Origin: Thiorhodovibrio frisius
GTDB lineage: Bacteria > Pseudomonadota > Gammaproteobacteria > Chromatiales > Chromatiaceae
DNA length: 64,000 nucleotides
Direction of reading: 5' to 3'
Assembly: GCF_033954835.1 (NCBI RefSeq)
Contig: NZ_CP121471.1
Span: 558,001 to 622,000 of the forward strand
The position numbers and the translations under genes were made by a program. Below are positions 16,495 to 24,903 of this stretch, piece after piece (the stretch's first letter is position 1; every line of letters starts with the position of its first letter). The notes beneath the pieces are model-generated. The model ran no database searches and was not told the DNA's origin. It saw only the letters and a list, made by a program, of their open reading frames with translations.

Positions 16495-16511
16495 CGTGAC
16501 AAAAACGTGAC
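16495..16511. promoter_or_regulatory. candidate int2 arm site, right end of element 2
   Basis: CGTGACAAAAACGTGAC differs from the left-end site 5767-5783 at two central bases only. It lies ~105 bp inside the right att core in the same orientation. Confidence 0.5.
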
Positions 16512-16615
16512 GCATGCTAGTCTATCTTAGGCCGGCGAAGTCCATTTGGGTCGTTAGGGAGGGGATCGGCAATGCGTAAGTTATTGAAAGTATTAGACCG
16601 TCAAAGGCGCGTCGC

Positions 16616-16682
16616 ACTTTTAATCAGGTGGTCGTGCGTTCGAGTCGCACAGGGCGCACCATATAAAACAGCGGCTTAGTCT
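16616..16682 (+). repeat. att core copy 2: tRNA-Lys 3' half, junction of elements 2 and 3
   Basis: Identical to copy 1 over 47 bp (16616-16662), and identical to copy 3 through the post-tRNA bases to 16682, so elements 2 and 3 are bounded by repeats of different length. No tRNA 5' half precedes it. Confidence 0.88.
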
Positions 16683-16704
16683 CGTTTTAGGCTAGGCCGT
16701 TTTT
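16672..16704 (+). terminator. tRNA-Lys-type terminator copied into the left end of element 3
   Basis: Stem CGGCTTAG / CTAGGCCG (with one G-T pair) followed by five T. The matching terminator after copy 3 is at 35352-35382. Element 3 therefore carries its own copy of the tRNA terminator, which would restore a terminated tRNA after insertion. Confidence 0.6.
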
Positions 16705-16708
16705 CTTT

Positions 16709-16748
16709 GGTGCTAGGCTGGTGCTATGTTCTGTATCACCCTAGCACC
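16709..16748. promoter_or_regulatory. candidate int3 arm sites, left end of element 3
   Basis: GGTGCTAGG (16709-16717), GGTGCTATG (16720-16728) and inverted CCTAGCACC (16740-16748). The same 9-mers recur four times at 35117-35176 beside int3, at the other end of the element. Confidence 0.6.
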
Positions 16749-16952
16749 GCTTTCAGCACCCTCCAGCAAATATCCCTCGACCGGTACTCGCCCAGTCCCC
16801 TCGGTCTCTACCCTCCTCAGCACCGCCACATCGGTCCATTATCGGGTTGCTGTTGTCGCTGACATTTTTTCCCAGGAATTTCTCAGATCAGTCCGAGCTG
16901 ACCCTACCGGATTGCCCGTAGCTATAGCTTGTGATCCGTGAAGGCCGGTATC

Positions 16953-17418
16953 GGCCACTATGTGGAGCTACAGACTATGTGAAGTTCGGATGCAGATTGC
17001 TTGGCTGACCTGCGTTGGAGCTAGCCCATTCTTCACATAGTTACAGGTTCTCCAGGAACTGGCGTAGCGCGTCAGTTGGCTGGAAACGGGAAGGAACGAC
17101 GGCGGTTGGATCTTGCAGGCGCGCGAGCGCTTGTTCCTTCATGGCCATATTCGCCTCAACATACTTATGCGTCGTGGTCAGTGTTTCATGCCCGAGGTAG
17201 AGTGCAATGTCGTTGAAGTGCGCGCCTGATTGAAGTTGAAGTTACTCACAACACTTCAGAAAACCGGCAGACTATGTGAAGTTCTCGTGTCGCACGCCGC
17301 GCCTCAAAGCCAGCAACCGCGCAATGGCTGGGTAAGAAATTTTCACCGAACTTCACATAGTTTGTAGCAGTTTGTAGCTCCACATAGTGGCCGCTATGTG
17401 AAGCTTCACATAGCGGCC
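16953..17418. mobile_element. remnant of a recombinase-based element with CTATGTGAAG inverted repeats
   Basis: The left end (16953-16989) has GGCCACTATGTGGAGCTACA followed by CTATGTGAAGTTCGG. The right end (17346-17392) is its inverted copy with a 10-bp internal duplication. A perfect 30-bp palindrome (GGCCGCTATGTGAAG and its complement) spans 17389-17418. Further copies of CTATGTGAAG or CTTCACATAG lie at 17031-17040 and around 17274. Inside is only the tail of a tyrosine recombinase. The layout recalls recombinase-in-trio (RIT) elements, but I cannot confirm the family. Confidence 0.55.
17041..17226 (-). pseudogene. C-terminal fragment of a tyrosine recombinase
   Basis: Reading the minus strand gives a ~62-residue tail including IALYLGHETLTTTHKYVEAN and then a stop at 17041, which matches the end of a tyrosine recombinase catalytic domain (G-H-E, then the nucleophile Tyr in HKYVEA) with the extended RFQPTDALRQFL tail seen in RIT-type enzymes. 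Everything upstream of the GAHFND segment is missing, so it is a dead fragment. Confidence 0.65.
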
Positions 17419-17665
17419 AGGAGCAGCCATTTACCGCCGACTGCTCTAGTTTTCGGGTTCGTGCTATTCGGTCTTTCCGCCGCGTGAAAAGCTATTGACC
17501 AGGTCAAAAATCCGTGGCTTGGCAAGCCGGTTCTGCGGGTTGCGGGTCAACGGTTCAGTTCGTCGTTGCCGCGACCGCCGGCAGGTGGGTTTGACCTGAG
17601 TTTAGCGCAGGGTGGCTTCTGTGGCGATGATGCGAGCAGGTTTGGGCGCTTTGCTCGGATTTCCG

Positions 17666-17728
17666 GTCTGACGCCAGCCTCAGCCGCTGCGAGCGTAGCG
17701 AGCGGTCGGGCCGAGCCTCTCGTTGGGC
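17666..17728 (-). other. integron attC-like site 3 (degenerate)
   Basis: On the minus strand it runs from GCCCAAC through GAGAGGCTCGG and CTGAGGCTGGC to GTCAGAC, giving imperfectly paired arms around a GC-rich middle. The right core should be GTTRRRY; here it is GTCAGAC (one mismatch). It lies just downstream of the GIY-YIG gene, the expected place for a cassette's attC. Confidence 0.4.
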
Positions 17729-17785
17729 CGTTTCATTTTAAAGCAACCATGCGGGCTTAGTCGGGGCTTCCTCCTCCTTGTCGGG

Positions 17786-18586
17786 CTAATTCCTATTTAA
17801 TCCGAATTGGCCTCGTGTGAGAAGTACGTCTTTCCAGAATCCCTCTCGTTCTATCAGAACGTGATCATCCGTTTTCATGGGTCGATACTCCAGTAAGGTA
17901 AACTTAAAATTCGACCTTGCGTAGTCAATACCTTTGGCCTGAATAAGCTTTGTCATCTCATCGTTCCATCCATGCCCTGTGCCGATATAGCAACTCCAGC
18001 GCGACCAAATTCCGCTTGCTCCGTAAGCTGATCCGACGTATCGCTTTCCTGTGTGCTTATCGGTAATTAGATAAACTCCCTTAACGTTTTCGAGTGCGGC
18101 TTTCCAATCTGGCCGATTTTCTCTCATAATTAGCTCAACGCTGGAAAATTCATGATCTATTTTTTCATACCCACAAAACGGCTCACCGTTGTATGGCTCC
18201 CGCAAGATCTCCAATAAAGACATACCGGAAAGATAGCTATCCTTTAGAACCCTTGCGCGACCGGGCCTTTCAAAACTTAACTTCAGCCTACCTATTAGTT
18301 CTTCACAATCAGAACACAGTTCTATTTCATACCAATCTTCGTGTCGATTTACCACACGGAAGAAACCTCCGAAGAGCCATGCGTTTGGTTCGTGGTAAAA
18401 CTCAATTAGGGAAAAGATATAGGTTCTATTAAATACGTTCTTCTTTCCTCGATATTCATTCCAGCCTTGCCATTCCACTCTGTCGGAAAGGAATACGTCT
18501 AATGGGTTTTTATCACCATTCCAACTTGCAAGGTGTATCTTGCAATCGTCCCAGTGGCGAAAAGAGAGAATTTTTTTGGCGTCCAT
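17786..18586 (-). CDS. GIY-YIG domain nuclease-like protein
   Basis: A 266-aa protein. The C-terminal ~110 residues are a GIY-YIG domain: GVYLITDKHTGKRYVGSA, then WSRWSCYIGTGHG, and later Glu in LIEREGFWKDVLL. The N-terminal ~150 residues (SFRHWDDCKIHLASWNGDKN, then WQGWNEYRGKKN) are an unrecognised beta-rich domain found with some stand-alone GIY-YIG proteins. It is flanked on both sides by attC-like sites, so it reads as a gene cassette. Function may be DNA cleavage in defence or mobility; unproven. Confidence 0.75.
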   Translation of the reverse strand: MDAKKILSFRHWDDCKIHLASWNGDKNPLDVFLSDRVEWQGWNEYRGKKNVFNRTYIFSLIEFYHEPNAWLFGGFFRVVNRHEDWYEIELCSDCEELIGRLKLSFERPGRARVLKDSYLSGMSLLEILREPYNGEPFCGYEKIDHEFSSVELIMRENRPDWKAALENVKGVYLITDKHTGKRYVGSAYGASGIWSRWSCYIGTGHGWNDEMTKLIQAKGIDYARSNFKFTLLEYRPMKTDDHVLIEREGFWKDVLLTRGQFGLNRN

Positions 18587-18602
18587 TGTTCTACCCTACA
18601 CG

Positions 18603-18673
18603 GCCCAACGCCACGCTCAGTCGAGCCGGTTGAGCGAGAGGGAACTGGCTTCGGCTAGAGCAACTCGTTAGGC
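18603..18673 (-). other. integron attC site 1
   Basis: A 71-bp site with both core sites matching consensus: minus-strand GCCTAAC (complement of 18667-18673) and GTTGGGC (complement of 18603-18609). The inner arms AGCCGAAGCCAGTT and AACCGGCTCGACT pair with an unpaired base, the typical attC fold. It separates two minus-strand genes. Confidence 0.7.
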
Positions 18674-18729
18674 GATTTCGACGGTTTGATTCAATTTCAG
18701 AGGGTTTAAGCCGACCCTTGAGGGCCCCG

Positions 18730-19158
18730 TTAATTCTGCTCTAGCAGATCGCAATGAACGCGCATAATAGCCTCTGGACTATTTCCAGGTGGCGGGTCCC
18801 TCCAAGCCAATTGAGTCATGTTAAGGGAAAACTGATGAATAACTTCTCCGTTTTCGTCGTAAAATATTACAGTTTTCACAGCCAAAGTTCGTTCTGGGCA
18901 ATTTATTAACCAATGACTATCTGTTAAGTTGAAATAAAAGTCTCCAATAGCATCTATTTTTTTTGGCTTATCGAATATCTCTTTTACCCAGAGATGAAGA
19001 ACCCCTTCCTCAAACTTGAATGATTGGTCATCGATAAAGGTTTCACTGCCATTCGGATCTGTGCCGAAATGAACCCACTCAGCTAAGACCGGCCTATGTG
19101 TAGCTATAGCAGAAAAAAAACTCGCGATAATCATCGTACCGAACACAATGTTTTTCAT
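18730..19158 (-). CDS. secreted Adhesin_E-like small protein
   Basis: A 142-aa exported protein. Signal peptide MKNIVFGTMIIASFFSAIAT, cleavage near VLA. The mature part (WVHFGTDPNGSETFIDDQSF, then HLWVKEIFDKP, INCPERTLAVKT and a late VHC) has the arrangement of the surface-adhesin-E/CNP1-like family of small periplasmic or surface beta proteins with a conserved Cys pair. Start chosen at the second Met of an in-frame MEKIMKN. It lies between a probable group II intron fragment and attC site 1, so it may be a cassette gene. Confidence 0.65.
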   Translation of the reverse strand: MKNIVFGTMIIASFFSAIATHRPVLAEWVHFGTDPNGSETFIDDQSFKFEEGVLHLWVKEIFDKPKKIDAIGDFYFNLTDSHWLINCPERTLAVKTVIFYDENGEVIHQFSLNMTQLAWRDPPPGNSPEAIMRVHCDLLEQN

Positions 19159-19184
19159 GATTTTCTCCACAAATTGCGAACCTT

Positions 19185-19560
19185 CGGAGAGTGAACCTGG
19201 GTCTCACCGTGTTTAGCTCAACATTCGTCTTCTCTGTTTGCCGCCTAGTTTCCCGGCGGTGCCACAATATCTTGACCATGCAAAGCTCGACTCCCGGCTC
19301 CTCGCAGAACCGGACTTGGAGTGTTACACCATCCGGCTCCCAGTTCAGGTCATTCACCAAGGAATGGGCTGTCTCAGCCCATCAACACAGAAAGCCCTCC
19401 GTCCGTCGGCCCGCCCATGTTTCTCGCTCTTGGCTCCATTGGTGTGAATCGCATCGGCCCTCGTTTTCACGCGCAGAGTCCTCTCGGTGGAGGGGCGTGT
19501 TATACCGATACAATATCCCGAACCGCCAGTCCACTCCTTTGCTCGGCCCGCATTACCGGG
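19185..19560 (-). mobile_element. probable 5' fragment of a group II intron
   Basis: The minus strand shows a structured GC-rich stretch with the hairpin GAGCCGGATGG...CCAAGTCCGGTTCTG (around 19300-19342), a signature seen upstream of the reverse-transcriptase gene in many bacterial group II introns, followed by GGCACCGCCGGGAAACTAGG. It begins right where the caspase-like gene breaks. No reverse-transcriptase frame remains. Identification rests on one motif and general look. Confidence 0.45.
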
Positions 19561-19564
19561 TGTC

Positions 19565-19980
19565 ATTGCTCATACGAGTGGCTCCAATTTGGCAAGAGTC
19601 CAGAACAAATATTGTTCTCTTTAAATTATCGCCATATTTTTTTATGTAGGTTTTCATATCTTCGCTTAAACGAATTGAACCATCATATCCATCCAGTACT
19701 CGTCTATTAATCTTTCTCCCCCCTTTCTTAATTGTTGTATGATTACCATGTGCCGCCATGATCACTATGTTTGGCCCAGCCTTGTTTGAATCAAGGGAAA
19801 CAAATTGATTAATGTCTTCAAGATACAGCTTAGACAATAGCGGCGATTGATTATTCGTACCGGTTGATCTTGGAGCGAAAACAGCGACTCAATAGACGTA
19901 TAAATCTCTGTTGATGAACGAGTATCTGTTTTTTCGTCACTCCATTTTGATTCTAAAATTAGAAGCTTTTCGAAAGGCAC
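19565..19980 (-). pseudogene. caspase-like (C14/CHAT-type) gene, frameshifted and interrupted
   Basis: Two minus-strand frames together give one protein. The first (from 19980, GTG) carries FEKLLILESKWSDEKTDTR and ESLFS. After a shift near 19875 the second continues PRSTGTNNQSPLLSKLYLED to IVIMAAHGNHTT (catalytic His) and RTIFVLDSCQIG (catalytic Cys). Coding ends a few residues after the Cys where the intron-like DNA begins. The frame is also open back to the attC core with no good start, so the 5' end may be lost as well. Confidence 0.6.
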
Positions 19981-20002
19981 TTCTATATCGTCGCCATACT
20001 CA

Positions 20003-20050
20003 GCCTAACCGGTCAAAAAAACCGGCTTTGGCTGAAGCGCCCGATTAGGC
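20003..20050 (-). other. integron attC-like site 2 (short, degenerate)
   Basis: On the minus strand: GCCTAAT (one mismatch to the left core), arms AGCCAAAGCCGGT and ACCGGTTAGGCT around a T-run, ending in a consensus GTTAGGC. It lies just downstream of a short gene and upstream of the caspase-like pseudogene, as a cassette boundary would. Confidence 0.5.
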
Positions 20051-20084
20051 AATGCTAAACATGCGCTCTTATAGTCTTCTCTTT

Positions 20085-20273
20085 TTACTTCCAGGTTATT
20101 TCGTGTATCTGCACCTCTGTTTTTGGTCCATACTTTTTCTTAGTAGCTTCTATGACTGCTGACTCGGTCTTGCTATTGACAGTCAATACTAGGTGACAAC
20201 CTTGAGCACTTGCCGTACCACCGGGACCGCCTTTTGCGTAATTAAAGCGAGTATCTGCTTTGAATGTTGCCAT
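20085..20273 (-). CDS. small cassette-encoded hypothetical protein, 62 aa
   Basis: Begins ATG at 20273 with a strong AGGAGG ribosome site six bases upstream. The sequence contains a Gly-rich turn (NYAKGGPGGTASAQGCHLVL) between short strands and ends VQIHEITWK. No family recognised. The downstream attC-like site 2 makes it a probable integron gene cassette. Confidence 0.6.
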   Translation of the reverse strand: MATFKADTRFNYAKGGPGGTASAQGCHLVLTVNSKTESAVIEATKKKYGPKTEVQIHEITWK

Positions 20274-20299
20274 TTTTTGCCTCCTAATTGAGTACATTT

Positions 20300-21589
20300 G
20301 ATGAAATAACCGCCAGAGACGCCAAACTAGACAGAATGTCGGTCAGGTGTGCTAGACAGATTCTGCCTAGCCCCGCTAGCATAGAATCTGCCTATCACTC
20401 CGAATCCTCCGCACCTTTCGAATGGTTTTGTGCACCGGAGTGATTAAACGGGCCTTTCGCGCGCTCCCTTCCCCCCCAACAGTCCTTCAGAACTAGACCG
20501 ACAACGATCCGTGAGCTGGGCCGTTTGGGCTTGGCTGTTTGGTGTCGCGCAAGTATTCGGGCGAGCAACCAGGATGCCGGGCTGGCAGAAGGTCAGCGGG
20601 GTTTCTGATGCTTCGGTGTTCATTTCGACAACAGCATAGTATAGATGCTCAAACACTGGTAGTGATTTTTCTCTGCTTCTGCAAACTCAATCCTTAGCCG
20701 CTGAGGCTGACGAAGCGCAGCCCCCAGGATTGGCGGGGTATGCCGATGCGTCTTCCCTTTGGGTGCTGAGGTGGCGGTGCGGCCCCCTGCGCGCGACGAG
20801 CCCCGCCCGGAGCGCGAGTGCCGGCGCCGCGCAGAGCGGCGGGTGGGGAGCGCGCTTTCAGACCATCAGAACCAAAGAAGCGCGCGAGCCGGAGCGCTGG
20901 CGGCAGTCGAGGGCGAGCACGGAATAGGAAGCGGCGGCGCGATGGCCCAGTCAGCATGGCCCTTTTGCATTGGTCATACAATTGGCTAAATGGCTATTCG
21001 GCTGGACGTTCTCACTCGCAGGGCTAAGCGGTGATCTCCGCCGGTTAGTCGGTCATAACATGTGGCCACAGCCGGCTGCGCTCCCAGGTCCTGATTGGCA
21101 GTCAGATGTCTGGTTTGGGTCGGAAGCGGTCGCCACAGCGAATCCTCGGGCGCTGCCTAAGTGCGGGAGGGATAACCGGTGGCCAGGAGAGTGAATCTTA
21201 GAAACTCCTGACGAACTACTTTTGAAAGCAATATTTGCTCGACAGCCCCCTCCCCCTGTGCGAGTCGAGCCCACCCCCCTTGGCAGATCAAACGGCCAAG
21301 CGACCTGTCTAGCAAACGTTCCCTACCGTTTTGCCTACAACCAAGCACCACCGCGAAATTAGACAATCCGCAACGGATGATTTTTTTGGACACTTAAGGT
21401 TGCCCACACGCCAAACTCTGAACTATACTTTCGGCAACTCTCTGGTCACGACGAATTGCTGGCGCTGAATCCAAGATACCTTAGCGAAAGGTTACGGTGC
21501 CTTTTTTTGGAACGATAACCGAGAGTTTTGTCGTTCTAGTTGCGCTTAAAGCACTAGGGAACCTCCAGTCTCAAAGGAAGGAGCCACCC
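20300..21589. other. 1.3-kb stretch without a convincing gene
   Basis: Lies between the minus-strand cassette part and the plus-strand secreted-protein run. It contains a strongly GC-rich block (~20700-20950) in otherwise AT-rich DNA. Both strands of the block stay open only because of GC bias; one minus-strand reading ends PRQSWGLRFVSLSG, a tail I associate with spurious frames in repeated DNA. The right end (21385-21589) should hold the promoter of the next gene. Confidence 0.4.
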
Positions 21590-22765
21590 ATGCCTCCGAG
21601 TCTCCCGAAGTCCGTTCTCGCCCTGTTCGTTGTGCCCTTGGTGACAGCGACACTTTCAATCTCCACCCCGACGCAAGCCGCCGAAACTCTGGTTGCCGAC
21701 GGGAAAGTGGTGACCTACGAGCGACTTCGAGACACCGACACACCGGCAGTCGGGTTCCAAATGGACAGCAATGGATATCGCAACATCTATCTTCTCGACT
21801 GCGAAAACCGACGTTTCCTCTGGGTCAAGAACATCGATCTCCGCACCGGCCGCGAAACCGAACGTCCCAAGAGTGCCGAGTGGAAGTCCATGAACGCTCG
21901 AAGCACTGTCACCAACGCCGTCTATCAGGCTAGTTGTCCAGGATCGAGAACAACCGATTCTGAGTTCAACTTCAACCGCACACAGGGAACCCAAGGAGCC
22001 TGGGGCTGGAATGGACCGGCTGCAATCACAAGTTTTTCGACACTGGGGATTAAACTTGGTGTTACCTTTTTGCCGGGACGTTCTTGCGACGAAGCACTAT
22101 TTTTTGTTGAAGCCAAACAAAAACTTCCATCCCTTGGGTTCCAAATCGATGGTCAGGAATTTGGCTATGTTGAACCTGAATTTTTGGAAATTGATGAGGG
22201 TTTTAGCTCCATATTCGCTCTCTCAAAAAACGGACTGGCTGCTCTAAAGCGCGGCTATCAACTGCGGCTAGAAAGTAGCCTAGGTGTATTAAATGTGAGT
22301 CTCCAAGGAAGTGCGGCATCATTCAACAACGCTTACAACAATTGCCTTGCCAGCTACCAAAATGAACAAACAATGAGTTCCGGCACTGAGATCAGTCTCC
22401 AAGAAGCGCTTCAACCATTAGAGGCGATGTGGGGACTCGATTCCTCCGAAGGTTGCCTCGATACCGACTGGAAATACCGAGTTTTTATCGGTCGCCATAA
22501 GTGGACAGATCAAGGAGGAATGTATATTGACAAAGAAAAACCGCCTCAACTTTCTTTTTACGAAGGTTATTGCGAGTTTGGAACAGCGCGCCAGCAAGGA
22601 AACAGAATAAATCTCGAATCGCACTGCCAACAAGAAGAAATAGAGTTTGATGGGATAACAGTCATAGAGATCGTTAATCCGAATCTGATCAATATACAGA
22701 TCCCTGACTGGCGTGGAGAAAGTACCCTTCATCGATGTCCAGATTATGCGGAAATTCCTCAATAA
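21590..22765 (+). CDS. exported hypothetical protein, 391 aa, two-domain
   Basis: ATG at 21590 follows AAGGAAGGAG. Signal peptide up to about TPTQAA. The N-terminal domain (VTYERLRDTDTPAVGFQMDS, then NIYLLDCENRRFLW and a later Cys) resembles small surface beta proteins. The C-terminal ~120 residues start LEAMWGLDSSEGCLDTDWKY and contain several Cys and a YCEFG motif. First gene of the plus-strand exported-protein run. Function unknown. Confidence 0.75.
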   Translation: MPPSLPKSVLALFVVPLVTATLSISTPTQAAETLVADGKVVTYERLRDTDTPAVGFQMDSNGYRNIYLLDCENRRFLWVKNIDLRTGRETERPKSAEWKSMNARSTVTNAVYQASCPGSRTTDSEFNFNRTQGTQGAWGWNGPAAITSFSTLGIKLGVTFLPGRSCDEALFFVEAKQKLPSLGFQIDGQEFGYVEPEFLEIDEGFSSIFALSKNGLAALKRGYQLRLESSLGVLNVSLQGSAASFNNAYNNCLASYQNEQTMSSGTEISLQEALQPLEAMWGLDSSEGCLDTDWKYRVFIGRHKWTDQGGMYIDKEKPPQLSFYEGYCEFGTARQQGNRINLESHCQQEEIEFDGITVIEIVNPNLINIQIPDWRGESTLHRCPDYAEIPQ

Positions 22766-22851
22766 CTCGACAGCATAGAAAAGATCGATGACGAACCGCG
22801 ATATGGTCGTTGCCACAAAGAATTTCAACAATTACTAGACACGAACCGAAC

Positions 22852-23274
22852 ATGAATAACTTCAAGGCGCTGTTGCTTACTCTCATAGTTGGCACTCAAC
22901 TGCCCATTGCACAAGCCAAATGTCTTCCAATGCCAGACTCAGGCCCTTCAAACTGCCGCTATCCCGCCGGAGATTCCTGGTGCGCAAACAACGATAGACA
23001 GAATCCCTACGCCTTTTCCGACGAATGCCTTCGCGGCAATGGTTCCAACGCTGCCGTAAAAAGCGCCTTGCAAAATGAGTTGAGCGTCGAAGGTGCTGTA
23101 ATCCGGAGCATAAAGCAGATTGTTCAAGATGCTCCAAATCAATTTTCGGTTGATTTTACCTGGTCTATCGATGGATTAAATTATAGTTGCTCAGGCTCTG
23201 TCACAACAAACAAGATGAATCAAGTGGTACAAGCGAGCATCCCATACGTTTGCTACCGCCAATATTTAGATTAG
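22852..23274 (+). CDS. exported Cys-rich hypothetical protein, 140 aa
   Basis: Signal peptide MNNFKALLLTLIVGTQLPIA with cleavage at AQA. The mature N-terminus has NCRYPAGDSWCANND followed by PYAFSDECL. The same C-R-[YF]-P-x-G-D-S-W-C block occurs in the protein at 31452-32039, so the two share a domain although the rest differs. Start at 22852 puts the signal peptide at the N-terminus. Function unknown; export to the periplasm or surface is clear. Confidence 0.75.
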   Translation: MNNFKALLLTLIVGTQLPIAQAKCLPMPDSGPSNCRYPAGDSWCANNDRQNPYAFSDECLRGNGSNAAVKSALQNELSVEGAVIRSIKQIVQDAPNQFSVDFTWSIDGLNYSCSGSVTTNKMNQVVQASIPYVCYRQYLD

Positions 23275-23305
23275 TAGCAGCGTGTAACATTTTGAGGTTA
23301 TGCAC

Positions 23306-24091
23306 ATGAAACTTATTCTCTTGTTGGTCTCAATGCTCGCAACTTTGTCTGCTCAGGGTGCCAGCTTTGACTGTGGCAAAGCCCCGACTCTTGTCGAATC
23401 TGCGATTTGTTCAAATGCGCAACTATCGCGGTTAGATGAAGACTTGGCTGATGCCTACCGAGATGCTCGCAATCGCGCTTCAAATTCTGACGCTCTGAAA
23501 CAGGAGCAACGCGCCTGGCTGAAAAACAAGCGGAACCGCTGCACAACAGTGGTCTGCCTCACCGACGCTTATCAAACCCGAATCGGAGAGTTACAAGCGA
23601 TCTCCTCCCCAGTACAGCAACAAATCGGCGTCGCTTCGGACTCTATTGTCCCCGGTCGTTGCCACATGGACAGTTGCTGGTGGTGGACAGTCGAGAACGC
23701 TGAACTCCTGCAAAGTCGTGGTTCGAGCCGACTCTATCGTGTGACGACAACGAGTACCTCAGAGGACTACTCCCCGAGTTTTGTCGAGAGCAACGGTTAT
23801 CCAGACTACCCATCCCCTCGCGGTACTTGGTCATCGCCTGAAACAGTGTATTTGTTCTGTTCCCCGCAGTTGCCGGCCTACGTGCAAAGCAAAAAAGAAG
23901 GGGGATACTCAGTGACCATTCCGTTTGCTGATGACGGTATTGCCTGGGGCGCCACTGAGGGCATTGCGAATCTGTATAACCACGTCTGCAATCAAGGCCG
24001 CAGTGGAACGTATCACATTCCACCGTCACGGCTACAAGAGAATATTGTTATCCGAGACTTGTTTGATTTGTTTTCCCTCGCGCAGAATTGA
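23306..24091 (+). CDS. exported LprI/DUF1311-domain protein
   Basis: A 261-aa exported protein. Signal peptide MKLILLLVSMLATLSAQGA; then a DUF1311/LprI-type domain: FDCGKAPTLVESAICSNAQL, LDEDLADAYRDA, QRAWLKNKRNRC, CLTDAYQTRI. LprI-family proteins inhibit lysozyme in mycobacteria. The C-terminal ~150 residues (CHMDSCWWWTVENAEL onward) are not recognised. Among its neighbours it is the one gene with a family clue, and it fits periplasmic protection against wall-degrading enzymes. Confidence 0.75.
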   Translation: MKLILLLVSMLATLSAQGASFDCGKAPTLVESAICSNAQLSRLDEDLADAYRDARNRASNSDALKQEQRAWLKNKRNRCTTVVCLTDAYQTRIGELQAISSPVQQQIGVASDSIVPGRCHMDSCWWWTVENAELLQSRGSSRLYRVTTTSTSEDYSPSFVESNGYPDYPSPRGTWSSPETVYLFCSPQLPAYVQSKKEGGYSVTIPFADDGIAWGATEGIANLYNHVCNQGRSGTYHIPPSRLQENIVIRDLFDLFSLAQN

Positions 24092-24192
24092 TAGAAAAAA
24101 TTAATTATCAGTTCTCGCTCACGTCTTAGACTGCTGGTTCAAAAACAACCAGCAGAAGCTAAAACCGTTTCTCCTCGCGGATTCTCCTGATC

Positions 24193-24903
24193 ATGTACCG
24201 AAAATCTTTTGAAGATGTTGACGCATACATCACCGGATTGACTTTAGCTAACTTCAAAAGCTTTGTTGAACCCACAAGAATCGATTTTGCCCCTATTACA
24301 TTATTTTTTGGACCGAATTCATCCGGGAAAAGTACTGTTTACTCCGCGATTGCGTTGTTAGAAAAACTGTTAACTCTTGGTTACTTTTCGGGTTGGGAAG
24401 CTCCTGAACTTTTGGCCTATATTCACAAGCGTGAAGATGACCATCAAGCATACATCACAACTCATCTGCACTCCGATAGCTTTTCCCATCCTATTTACGC
24501 TGTCGATAGCAAAAGTCCAATCGATCTATCTATTGACTCCTATGAATCACTTTTCCCTAACAAATCAGACTTTCTGCACTCACGGATTGGTCGCTCGGGC
24601 TTTGATGTCGATGTAACATACTCACTTCGACATAAAGACCATTCCTACTGGTCGTTAGAAGAAATTAAATTTCAGCAAGAAAGCCTAGTAACGCATCGCT
24701 ACTTTGAGACCAAATTCAATCTTAACAATGTATTTTTTGAACATGTTGAAAAAGATTTAGCTCGATATGACCTCTCTTTTTTGTCACTAATTACCCGACT
24801 TTTCCCTCAAGAAAACACTGCACTTGACGGCAATATATTAATTACTGAATTAGAAATTCATATAGATAAAACCGACGTTTCCTATATGGCGTTAATACGA
24901 TGA
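24193..24903 (+). CDS. N-terminal part of an SMC/OLD-like AAA ATPase
   Basis: A 236-aa cytoplasmic protein: LTLANFKSFVEPTRIDFAPI then Walker A FFGPNSSGKST, as in AAA_15/AAA_21 ATPases of OLD and retron-type defence proteins. No ABC signature, Walker B or nuclease part is present, and related proteins are two to three times longer. The stop overlaps the start of the next exported protein by ATGA, so it may be a truncated gene cut by insertion of the neighbour. The only non-exported product in the run. Confidence 0.7.
   Translation: MYRKSFEDVDAYITGLTLANFKSFVEPTRIDFAPITLFFGPNSSGKSTVYSAIALLEKLLTLGYFSGWEAPELLAYIHKREDDHQAYITTHLHSDSFSHPIYAVDSKSPIDLSIDSYESLFPNKSDFLHSRIGRSGFDVDVTYSLRHKDHSYWSLEEIKFQQESLVTHRYFETKFNLNNVFFEHVEKDLARYDLSFLSLITRLFPQENTALDGNILITELEIHIDKTDVSYMALIR

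Noticed and set aside
16726-16941. 71-aa plus-strand protein at the left end of element 3
   Set aside because: It covers the arm-site repeats, has no ribosome site and a Ser/Thr/Pro-rich random look.
20694-20981. Protein-coding gene in the GC-rich block
   Set aside because: Open in several frames on both strands through base bias; Arg/Pro/Ala-rich reading with no domain.
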